A DNA stretch of 37,814 nt from NCBI GenBank assembly GCA_045595965.1, contig JAZOBN010000036.1, positions 1 to 37,814 on the forward strand. The letters are read 5' to 3'. Made by a program: the position numbers and the translations under genes. Below the pieces are notes generated by a model that made no database searches, was not told the origin of the DNA, and saw nothing but the letters and a program-made list of their open reading frames with translations. Source of the stretch: CAAGNP01 sp045595965. GTDB lineage: Bacteria; Bacteroidota; Bacteroidia; Bacteroidales; UBA932. Positions 8,640 through 15,438 of this stretch are shown here, piece by piece; the stretch's first letter is position 1, and every line of letters starts with the position of its first letter.

Positions 8640-8647
8640 CAAAGATA
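8640..8647 (-). promoter_or_regulatory. Predicted -7 box for the rfbC-ftsK operon
   Basis: TATCTTTG on the minus strand, 30 bases before the rfbC ATG. It lies directly after the T-run of the hydrogenase terminator, so transcription would end and restart within about 20 bases. Confidence 0.6.
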
Positions 8648-8650
8648 TAA

Positions 8651-8680
8651 AAAAGTTTCCCGCCACAGGCAGGAAACTTC
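8651..8680 (-). terminator. Rho-independent terminator of the hydrogenase gene
   Basis: On the minus strand AAGTTTCC pairs with GGAAACTT (8672-8679 with 8653-8660). An inner GCC/GGC stem follows one mismatch, with a three-base loop, and the hairpin is followed by TTTTTTATAT. It lies 23 bases after the stop of the hydrogenase gene. Confidence 0.8.
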
Positions 8681-8702
8681 ATTTATATCTGCAAAGATCC
8701 GA

Positions 8703-10181
8703 TTACTGCTTTGCAGGCTCAGAATCCTTGTAAGATTTTTTGCATGCGGCCAACGCCTTATTGAAAATCTGCTCGCTGGTTACAAGGTCAGGATTATAAG
8801 CAACAGGGCCGGTGATACAACCGTTTGCACAGGTCATAACCTCTACAAATTTTGCAGGGGCAACACCCCTTTTTGCATAACTTCTCAAAAGGCCTATGTT
8901 CTTTTTGTTCATATCTGCCACCTTGACAATCTGCAAACCGTTTGCCCTATCTCCAAGATAAGCCACTACAGAGTCTGCAACACCGCCACTTCTTGCAAAG
9001 CCATGGGTCTCTTTGACAGATTCCTTTTCAACAGTATAAGGTTCACAATCTTCGATATTGATACCCAAACCAAGAAGTGTAGCATTCAACTCCTCAAAAG
9101 TCATCACATAATCGACGAACGGGATATCCTTTGCCTCCTTACGTTTAGCAACGCATGGGCCCAGGAACACCACTTTCGCATCTGGATTAGCCTCTTTTAC
9201 CATTTGTGCTGTATAGTACATAGGCGATTTTGTATCAGAAACATATTTTTCCATTTCAGGCATATGTTTCTTTACCAGCTGTATATACGATGGGCAGCAA
9301 GATGTTGTCATAAAAGGTTGACCCTCCTCTATCTTTTCGAGCAACTCCTCTGCTTCATGCTCAGTAGTGGTCATTGCACCTTGTGCCACCTCTACAACAG
9401 AATCAAAGCCAATTGCCTTCAATGCTCCGTAGACTTTTTCTACAGGTGCCTTATATTGGGCGAGCACAGCAGGTGCAGGGACAACAACCACCTTCTCACC
9501 TCTGCGGATTGATTCAAGAATGTCAAATATCTGGGAAATCTCGAAAATTGCACCAAATGGACATGCGGACATACATTTCCCACAATAGATACACTTGGTC
9601 TCATCAATATGCTCTATTCCATACTCATCTTTTGAAATGGCACCTACGGGGCAAACCTCTTCACAAGGGATAGGAATATATACGATAGCGTGGTAAGGAC
9701 AACTTTTCTGACAGATACCGCAACTGATACATTTGCTGTGGTCAATCTCAGCCTGACCATTGTTCTTAAAAGAGACAGCCCCCTTAGGACAGTTCATATA
9801 GCAACTGCGGGCAACGCAACCCTTACACAAAGAGGTGATCTCATACTTGATCGAAACACAAGAAGAACATGCCTCATCAATAACACACATTATGTTATCT
9901 TTTGAAACCTTTCTCTCCAATGCCCTCTTTGCATAATCTGAAAGTGGGGTCAATTCATCTTTTTCATCGGTCATATCGTATCCGAGAAGGGGAAAAGATT
10001 TATATTTCCATACTGCCCTCTCTTTGTGGACACAACACCTGCCAAGAACCTTTGATTTTCGAGGACTCAACTGGATGGGAAGGTAATCAATCTTGTCAAC
10101 CAAGTCTCCATCTTTCCAGAGTCCAACAAGTTTTGCAAGTAACTTATAACGTACAATGTTTGTATTGGTTGTAAAAGCCAT
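8703..10181 (-). CDS. Monomeric [FeFe] hydrogenase, group-B type
   Basis: A 492-residue iron-sulfur protein. The N-terminal half has ferredoxin-like cysteine clusters: CSSC and CKGC around 105-122, CISCGICQKSCP at 151-162, CEEVCP at 173-178 and CIYCGKCMSACP at 197-208. The H-cluster motifs follow: TTSCCPSY (C295, C296), GPCVAKRKEA (C343) and EVMTCANGC (C451, C455). All four H-cluster cysteine ligands and the proton-relay cysteine are present. The residue aligned with the conserved Met of the MPCxxK motif is Gly341, and the usual GGG after the last motif is replaced by TGP. Family knowledge: such enzymes interconvert H2 with protons and electrons, and activity needs HydEFG, which are not in the window. 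It has its own promoter and terminator. Confidence 0.9.
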   Translation of the reverse strand: MAFTTNTNIVRYKLLAKLVGLWKDGDLVDKIDYLPIQLSPRKSKVLGRCCVHKERAVWKYKSFPLLGYDMTDEKDELTPLSDYAKRALERKVSKDNIMCVIDEACSSCVSIKYEITSLCKGCVARSCYMNCPKGAVSFKNNGQAEIDHSKCISCGICQKSCPYHAIVYIPIPCEEVCPVGAISKDEYGIEHIDETKCIYCGKCMSACPFGAIFEISQIFDILESIRRGEKVVVVPAPAVLAQYKAPVEKVYGALKAIGFDSVVEVAQGAMTTTEHEAEELLEKIEEGQPFMTTSCCPSYIQLVKKHMPEMEKYVSDTKSPMYYTAQMVKEANPDAKVVFLGPCVAKRKEAKDIPFVDYVMTFEELNATLLGLGINIEDCEPYTVEKESVKETHGFARSGGVADSVVAYLGDRANGLQIVKVADMNKKNIGLLRSYAKRGVAPAKFVEVMTCANGCITGPVAYNPDLVTSEQIFNKALAACKKSYKDSEPAKQ

Positions 10182-10209
10182 AGTGTTTTACATAGTAAAA
10201 ATTAGCGCG

Positions 10210-10242
10210 CAAATTTAGCGATTTATGACCAATTTTCCAAAA
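10210..10242 (-). promoter_or_regulatory. Predicted promoter of the hydrogenase gene
   Basis: On the minus strand the -33 element TTTTGG (10237-10242) is separated by 19 bases from TAAATTTG (10210-10217), a good fit to the Bacteroidetes promoter. The -7 box is 28 bases before the ATG. The -33 element directly abuts the stop codon of the upstream MBL gene. Confidence 0.65.
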
Positions 10243-11091
10243 TTACAAACGCACTTGCATCCCTGTTCTAAAGAATTGAATATCAAGCATTTTTGAATAA
10301 ATCTCATTTTCTGCACAAATACCTGTACAATGCCCTGTCCATATTTTTGCCCCGGGAGCAACAATTTCAAGCTCCTTCACCACATTCTCCACCTCACCAG
10401 ATACACCCGCCCAATCCACAATATGGAATCCCCCGACAAATCCCCTCACTCGGTGTTCACGAGTAAATTCTTTTGCAGAGGCAATTATGTTAGCCACACC
10501 ACAGTGGGAACAACTTGAGAGAATTACAAGTCCCTCTTCATTTTTGAAGACAAGTGACAGTTCGTGATCAAAATCATCGGGAAGTGCTCTATCTGCACCC
10601 CCAGATGATTTTTTCAGATATCTGTTCCCATCCGGGGTCGAAAATTTGTTGCAATTGCATTTGATTGCAGCTACTGATGGGGTTATCCAGATACTCTGAT
10701 TGACAGGAATAAGGTTTCCCCCGGCCTTTATATGATCATCAAAGAAGTTATGATCAATATGGATAGCCCTGTCTGCACCACCTTTGGATGAAAAGTATTG
10801 TGCACCTGCGATCCGGGATGAAAAATAAACCCGCTTATCCGGACAATTCCCGATAAAATGGGGCAAGCCGCCGCAATGGTCATTGTGCCCGTGAGAGATA
10901 AATGCAAAATCTACCCCCTTCAAATCAATTCCAAGCTTGCGGCTATTCTCCCAAAACAGATCCGACTTTCCCATATCAACCAGGATCTTATGCCCCCCCA
11001 TCTCCACATACATGGACAATCCATGCTCTGTTCCAAGAGCGGATTGCCCATCTGCCGGACGGTTATCGACCAGAAAAACCACCTTATCCAT
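10243..11091 (-). CDS. MBL-fold metallo-hydrolase
   Basis: A 282-residue metallo-beta-lactamase-fold protein. The metal motif HxHxDH is SHGHNDHCGG (H67, H69, D71, H72). Further candidate ligands are the histidine in SSCSHCGVANI and the one in GGFHIVD. The opening VVFLVDNRP with TEHGLSMYVE resembles the archaeal and bacterial group named for dihydropterin ribofuranosylaminobenzene phosphate synthase, but the specific reaction cannot be inferred. No signal peptide is seen, so it is cytoplasmic. It lies between the hydrogenase and serine hydrolase genes on the same strand, with its own TATCTTTG box. Confidence 0.88.
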   Translation of the reverse strand: MDKVVFLVDNRPADGQSALGTEHGLSMYVEMGGHKILVDMGKSDLFWENSRKLGIDLKGVDFAFISHGHNDHCGGLPHFIGNCPDKRVYFSSRIAGAQYFSSKGGADRAIHIDHNFFDDHIKAGGNLIPVNQSIWITPSVAAIKCNCNKFSTPDGNRYLKKSSGGADRALPDDFDHELSLVFKNEEGLVILSSCSHCGVANIIASAKEFTREHRVRGFVGGFHIVDWAGVSGEVENVVKELEIVAPGAKIWTGHCTGICAENEIYSKMLDIQFFRTGMQVRL

Positions 11092-11114
11092 ACTTGAATC
11101 AACAATTACAAGTA

Positions 11115-11122
11115 CAAAGATA
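11115..11122 (-). promoter_or_regulatory. Predicted -7 box for the MBL-fold gene
   Basis: TATCTTTG on the minus strand, 24 bases before the ATG at 11091 and just after the stop of the serine hydrolase gene. No -33 TTG is evident. Confidence 0.5.
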
Positions 11123-11134
11123 ACATCCTGTATT

Positions 11135-12652
11135 TTACTTCACCTTCTTGAAATCTCCGATAGGATCATTGATATTGAAGGTCAATGACTGTACCTTTTT
11201 GTTCTTTGCGGTGAAAGTCAGGTCAAATGTTCCGCTTCCAGGGACATAGAATCTGAATACATCTCCATTTTTATGGGTAAGCTTACTGTCCACTTTATTG
11301 AGAGCAAAATACAATTCGCCATCTTTTTCATACACTTTTGCTGTACCCCATACATCCTGGTAGTAACTTCCCACATAGGACTTGTTAGGGAGTGGAGCAA
11401 CAGGGGTCTCCTCTACAGCATCTTCTTCGTCTTCAGCAAAGAGATCCTCTTTGTATTCAGCAAGATACTCATCAAAATAGGTTGATTTTCTATTTCCATA
11501 ATACATCTCTATAAGATCACGTGCAATAGCAGACTGTGGGTCCGAGGTACTTCCGTTGTTTGTCAGGAAGACAAAACCGAGATTCAGATCGGGAACCATC
11601 CCCACAAGTGCAGTATATCCGTACGCAAGTCCTGTATGGCGGATGTATTTCCCTCTTCTGTTGTGTTCGATAGTCCACCCTTGTGCGTAATTGCACAGAC
11701 GCTCATCGCTGCAAGAGGTGATGGTCTGGGGATAGAACAGCATGTCGTGGTTCTCTTTTGAAATAACCTCTTTCCCCTCAAATTCTCCATTTGCAAGGTT
11801 CATCTTCACCCAATTGGCCATATCCTCTGCTGTAGAGATTACAAAACCTGCAGGGGCAACTGCTGACAGCCATGTAAAGGCATCCTCTTTGTCTGTTCTG
11901 GGGACTACAACTATCTCATCTTTATCCTGTGCTTTTCTCATTCTGTAACCCTGAGCAAGATTCTCTGCAGTGAAGAAAGAGACGTTTCCTGTAGTACTGT
12001 TTTTCATATTCAAAGGGGTGAATATCCTCTCAACGATAGCCTCATCCCAGCTTTTACCTGTATATTTCTCAATAATTTTGGCAGAGACAGTGTACATCTC
12101 GTTGTTATAGGCATATTTTGTACGGAAACTATATGTGGGGCGGACTACTGCAAAAAGTTTGTAAAGATCATCCCGACCATATCCCCAAGCGGGTAGATCA
12201 TCAAGGCAGTAACTGTTCCACCCTGTATGGTGGGTCATAATATCCCTTACCTGGAAATTCTCAGTTACCCAAGGGTCATACAATCTGAAGTCGGGGAGAT
12301 AATTTTTTACCGGTGCATCCCATTTGATTTCGGGATAATCATCCATAACTGTAGCCAGCAAACCTGCTGTAATGGCTTTTGATGTAGATGCAATAACAAA
12401 TTTAGTTTGAGGGGTCACAGGGACAGGTGCCTGGGTCGAGTCGCCAAGGTGGGCCGAACCAAAACCCTCCATAAAGACAATCTCACCATCTTTAACCACA
12501 GCCACAGCCATTCCCGGCACTTTCCATTCATCAATAGCCCTCTGGCACATTTTGTCAAAACCTTTTGGAATAGATTTGTAATACTTGGCTGCAGGGTCAC
12601 TATTGCAAGAGACCAATGCCACCAACAAGAAAAAGTAAAGGATTCTTTTCAT
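11135..12652 (-). CDS. Serine hydrolase (class C beta-lactamase/PBP-like) lipoprotein with C-terminal DUF3471-like domain
   Basis: A 505-residue exported protein with a lipobox (LVSC, C16). The catalytic domain has the SxxK motif S89-T-S-K92 (ASTSKAITAG), a Y-x-N motif near 182-184 (YAYNNEMY) and an HTG motif (RHTGLAYGY) replacing KTG. Such proteins are usually peptidases, esterases or amidases acting on peptides or cell-wall fragments in the periplasm or at the surface. The last 100 residues after an acidic linker (EEDAVEETPV) form a lipocalin-like DUF3471-type domain starting YVGSYYQDVWG. Substrate unknown. It has its own upstream TATTTTTG box and a paralogous neighbour at 19972. Confidence 0.88.
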   Translation of the reverse strand: MKRILYFFLLVALVSCNSDPAAKYYKSIPKGFDKMCQRAIDEWKVPGMAVAVVKDGEIVFMEGFGSAHLGDSTQAPVPVTPQTKFVIASTSKAITAGLLATVMDDYPEIKWDAPVKNYLPDFRLYDPWVTENFQVRDIMTHHTGWNSYCLDDLPAWGYGRDDLYKLFAVVRPTYSFRTKYAYNNEMYTVSAKIIEKYTGKSWDEAIVERIFTPLNMKNSTTGNVSFFTAENLAQGYRMRKAQDKDEIVVVPRTDKEDAFTWLSAVAPAGFVISTAEDMANWVKMNLANGEFEGKEVISKENHDMLFYPQTITSCSDERLCNYAQGWTIEHNRRGKYIRHTGLAYGYTALVGMVPDLNLGFVFLTNNGSTSDPQSAIARDLIEMYYGNRKSTYFDEYLAEYKEDLFAEDEEDAVEETPVAPLPNKSYVGSYYQDVWGTAKVYEKDGELYFALNKVDSKLTHKNGDVFRFYVPGSGTFDLTFTAKNKKVQSLTFNINDPIGDFKKVK

Positions 12653-12692
12653 AGGTATTGTAATATTAGAATTTGATTCTGTCTCAACTTTA

Positions 12693-12700
12693 CAAAAATA
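12693..12700 (-). promoter_or_regulatory. Predicted -7 box for the serine hydrolase lipoprotein
   Basis: TATTTTTG on the minus strand, 41 bases before the ATG at 12652. The match is to TAnnTTTG; no clear -33 element. Confidence 0.45.
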
Positions 12701-12721
12701 GCAATAATCCCGGGATTTAAC

Positions 12722-12729
12722 TACCTTTG
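12722..12729 (+). promoter_or_regulatory. Predicted -7 box for the PH-domain gene
   Basis: TACCTTTG on the plus strand, 19 bases before the ATG at 12748. It is divergent from the serine hydrolase box some 20 bases away. Confidence 0.5.
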
Positions 12730-12747
12730 TCGAAATTCACATAAAAT

Positions 12748-13227
12748 ATGAACTCTGAAAACAAAATCGACATCAAAGAGATCCAGTCTATCCGCTTCAA
12801 ATGGGACAGAATAGCTAACGTAAATACTGTAATACTTGTCATGGGGATGTTGGGATTTGCAGCATATATGCTGGTCAAGCTCCAAGGAACCGGAATCGGA
12901 CACATCATAGGTGCTGTTCTCCTAATCCTGATCACAGCAATTTTGTCGATATTCACCCCACTTGGACTGACAGTTGATGATGAATACATAGTAATCAACA
13001 AACTTCTGGGACGTAAAATTATCAGAAAAGAAGATATTGTAGCAATAACAAGTATTGACGCCTCAATAGTAAGAAGATCGGGACGTTTAGCCGGTTCTTT
13101 TGGGGGATTCGGTTACTGGGGAATATACCGTAGCCGGAAAATAGGCTCATTCTCCCTCTATGCGACAAACATGGAGCGGCTTGCCCTGATAGAAACCGCA
13201 AAGAAAAAATATATCATCAACTACTAA
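12748..13227 (+). CDS. Small membrane protein with bacterial PH domain
   Basis: A 159-residue protein. There are two hydrophobic helices (about residues 25-45 and 50-72). A bacterial PH-like domain follows (LGLTVDDEYIVINKLLGRKIIRKEDIVAI), with the typical strand that describes an interface to the membrane. The C-terminal part is rich in Gly and Ser (RLAGSFGGFGYWG). Bacterial PH domains of this type are common in envelope-stress or unassigned contexts; no specific role can be given. The neighbouring convergent peroxiredoxin gene is separated by only 13 bases. Confidence 0.75.
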   Translation: MNSENKIDIKEIQSIRFKWDRIANVNTVILVMGMLGFAAYMLVKLQGTGIGHIIGAVLLILITAILSIFTPLGLTVDDEYIVINKLLGRKIIRKEDIVAITSIDASIVRRSGRLAGSFGGFGYWGIYRSRKIGSFSLYATNMERLALIETAKKKYIINY

Positions 13228-13229
13228 AT

Positions 13230-13265
13230 GGTCTCCGCTCCTACAATTTTTTGGAGCAGAGATAC
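13230..13265. terminator. Possible bidirectional hairpin between convergent genes
   Basis: GGTCTC-C-GCTCC (13230-13241) pairs with GGAGC-A-GAGATACC (13253-13266) around an 11-base loop. It sits between the ends of the PH-domain gene and the peroxiredoxin gene, overlapping the last codons of the latter. There is no T-run after either side, so its function as a terminator is uncertain. Confidence 0.35.
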
Positions 13266-13918
13266 CATTCGTGACATTTTACACCCTCTTCAGCAACACG
13301 CTTTTCAGCATCCGCTGTGGTAACCGGATAGTGCAGCACAACATCCTTTCCAGGTACCCAGTTGGCAGGCATTGCCACATCGTTTGCATCTGAAGTCTGG
13401 AGTCCGACAATTACCCTCTTAATCTCTTCGAAATTCCGGCCGAGATTCAATGGGTAATATATTATTGCACGTATTTTATCTGACGGATCGATAAAAAATA
13501 CGGCACGTATGCAGGAGTTATTGCTCTCTCCTGGCATTATCATGCCGTACAATGACGATACTTTCTTACTGATATCAACAACTATGGGGAACCCCACTTC
13601 AACATTTTTTGCCCCCTCCCACTCAATTTTCTCCTTGATATTTCTAACCCAAGCAATATGGCTGCTCAAGCTGTCCACCGACAAACCTACTATTTGAGTA
13701 TTCAGAGCCTCAAACTCTCTCTGCATGTTTGCAAAAGCAATGAATTCCGTAGTACAGACCGGTGTAAAGTCCGCCGGATGTGAGAAAAGAATCTTCCATT
13801 TACCCGAATAGTCCGAAGGGAAGTTCAATTTTCCATGAGTTGTCATTGCCCTGAATTCAGGGGCCTGGTCGCCTATTCTCGGCATTGACCATTGCTGGTT
13901 ATTATTTTGCTGTTCCAT
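13241..13918 (-). CDS. Peroxiredoxin (Prx6/AhpC-TSA type)
   Basis: A 225-residue thiol peroxidase reducing hydrogen peroxide and organic peroxides. The peroxidatic motif is PADFTPVCTTE with C55, preceded by T52. The C-terminal half contains the SNNSCIRAVFFIDP segment with the conserved Arg, and the extended C-terminal domain ends CHEWYLCSKKL. The last two cysteines (C215, C221) resemble the C-terminal pair of archaeal Prx6-type enzymes, suggesting disulfide cycling (inference). Length fits the Prx6 group. No AhpF or thioredoxin gene is adjacent. A TATATTTG box lies upstream. Confidence 0.93.
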   Translation of the reverse strand: MEQQNNNQQWSMPRIGDQAPEFRAMTTHGKLNFPSDYSGKWKILFSHPADFTPVCTTEFIAFANMQREFEALNTQIVGLSVDSLSSHIAWVRNIKEKIEWEGAKNVEVGFPIVVDISKKVSSLYGMIMPGESNNSCIRAVFFIDPSDKIRAIIYYPLNLGRNFEEIKRVIVGLQTSDANDVAMPANWVPGKDVVLHYPVTTADAEKRVAEEGVKCHEWYLCSKKL

Positions 13919-13940
13919 TTGCCTTCATTTTTCATGAAGA

Positions 13941-13948
13941 CAAATATA
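13941..13948 (-). promoter_or_regulatory. Predicted -7 box for the peroxiredoxin gene
   Basis: TATATTTG on the minus strand, 23 bases before the ATG at 13918. No clear -33 TTG at the usual spacing, and no recognisable OxyR site. Confidence 0.5.
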
Positions 13949-14022
13949 CGAAAAATATGCCGATGTCTGTCCGCTATTGGGCAACTCTCCTAAAGTGTAC
14001 AGAATAACAACCCGTCTCCCGA

Positions 14023-15438
14023 TTAGAAGTCGGATAAATCAATCTCCTCTACACCCTCGAGTGTTGCAACATTTATTGTTTTTGCACCCCACAGGTCTAT
14101 ATCGACAACATATTGCTTTTTCTCTGAATAATAGTGCTGTTTGTTTGGTGCATACTCCTCACTTGTATCATCACCCCAATAGACTACACCTTGCACATTA
14201 TGTCCCTCTATTGTAGGGAGAGTAAAAACATTATTGGTAAATGTAATGGATAATGAACCCTTATCCACTCTCCCCTTCTGCGTAACTTTGACCTTCTGGG
14301 TAACATTTTCAGATTTGATTGTTATCACTGCGCTCCTCTCCTCAGATGTGGTATTTTCCTGAATTTTGAACACCATAACATACTTCTCCAGCCCTTTTGT
14401 TGGGGGAACATATTCGACCCACCCCTCTGACACCTCAACATCAAACTCCACATTAGTGTTAATTTCAAATTCAAGTTCGGTATCAACAGCATTTACTACG
14501 TACTCAGTATTAGCCACAACAATTGCATCTTTCTGCTGTTGGAAAATAGTAACAGTATCTTTTACATCATACTCTCCTTTACCGGCAAAGATTATATCCG
14601 CACTGCGTGAGTCATGAGAAGCATTAGCCTCTACAGAAATATAGTGAGTATAGTCTGAATATGCTTTTGTCTCTACCACCTTCATCCAGGTCACCCCTTC
14701 AGGCATACTCATTTCATAGTCAATATTGCTTCTGATCTCGATCTGAATCTCATCACCATCACTGCCGACAACAATCTTATTCTGCGACAGTACAATTGTG
14801 GGGAGTGCTCCATCCTGATAAACGTCAACGGTATCAGCAATAGTACCATTTGTAAAGATTACAGCACCTTGCCTCTTCTCAAATTCTTCATTTTCCAGAA
14901 CTGTGAAATTAACAACCTTTGTGGTCAACCCTTTTACCTCTACAGCTTTTATCCAGGACTGTGAGGATTTCTCCACTTGATATGAGAACTCTACATTTGA
15001 CTTTACCTCAACAGAAAAATCTCCCCCTTTGCCTGAAATTTCTTTCTTGTCTGAAGTAAGGATGATTGCATCTTTCTGCTTTTGAGTTACTGTAATATTC
15101 TTGGCAGAATTCTTTGTAGTGAAGGTCACTTTTGCGTTTCTGTCATCATACTCTTTGTTCTCATCTAAAGTGATTGTGATGTTGTAGGTCCCTTTCTCTC
15201 CATTTGAAGGGGAGATCTTACACCAGCTCTGACCACTCTGAGCACTCCACTCCTTTTTGGAGGTAATTGATAATGTAATTGTCCCGCCATGGGAATCACT
15301 TGTATAGGCATCAGGTCCAGTGACTGTAATAGCTCCATCGTCAGTTGGATTTTCATTACCACCTCCAATGATATCACATCCGACAGTCAAAAGAAGTGTT
15401 GCGGAAAGAAGGGATATATATTTCAGTATTGTTTTCAT
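14023..15438 (-). CDS. Multi-BACON-domain lipoprotein
   Basis: A 471-residue exported lipoprotein with lipobox TVGC (C20) and a flexible GGGNENPTDD linker. Four similar beta-sandwich units of about 85-95 residues follow. Each has the BACON pattern of a hydrophobic strand, a Trp-containing segment (QSWCKI, QSWIKAV, GVTWMKVV, EGWVEYV), an R-x-x-x-I/V-x-F repeat and a final VTQK or VFQQ. BACON domains are associated with carbohydrate or mucin binding and with surface proteins in Bacteroidetes. The C-terminal 75 residues carry a WGDD...HYYSEKKQYVVDI segment resembling a PKD-like domain. The ATG overlaps the C10 protease stop as TAATG, so the two are made together. Confidence 0.85.
   Translation of the reverse strand: MKTILKYISLLSATLLLTVGCDIIGGGNENPTDDGAITVTGPDAYTSDSHGGTITLSITSKKEWSAQSGQSWCKISPSNGEKGTYNITITLDENKEYDDRNAKVTFTTKNSAKNITVTQKQKDAIILTSDKKEISGKGGDFSVEVKSNVEFSYQVEKSSQSWIKAVEVKGLTTKVVNFTVLENEEFEKRQGAVIFTNGTIADTVDVYQDGALPTIVLSQNKIVVGSDGDEIQIEIRSNIDYEMSMPEGVTWMKVVETKAYSDYTHYISVEANASHDSRSADIIFAGKGEYDVKDTVTIFQQQKDAIVVANTEYVVNAVDTELEFEINTNVEFDVEVSEGWVEYVPPTKGLEKYVMVFKIQENTTSEERSAVITIKSENVTQKVKVTQKGRVDKGSLSITFTNNVFTLPTIEGHNVQGVVYWGDDTSEEYAPNKQHYYSEKKQYVVDIDLWGAKTINVATLEGVEEIDLSDF

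Noticed and set aside
8611..8682. N-terminal extension of rfbC
   Set aside because: It would start inside the hydrogenase terminator, while the ATG at 8610 has a strong GGAGG.
8511..9512. A 333-residue plus-strand frame across the hydrogenase gene
   Set aside because: It is antisense to the conserved H-cluster coding region, has no start signal and its translation is rich in Cys, His and Arg without domain patterns.
8703..10181. Alternative call as a ferredoxin or NADH-dehydrogenase-like Fe-S protein
   Set aside because: The TSCCP, PCxxK and MxCxxGC H-cluster motifs are all present, which ferredoxins lack.
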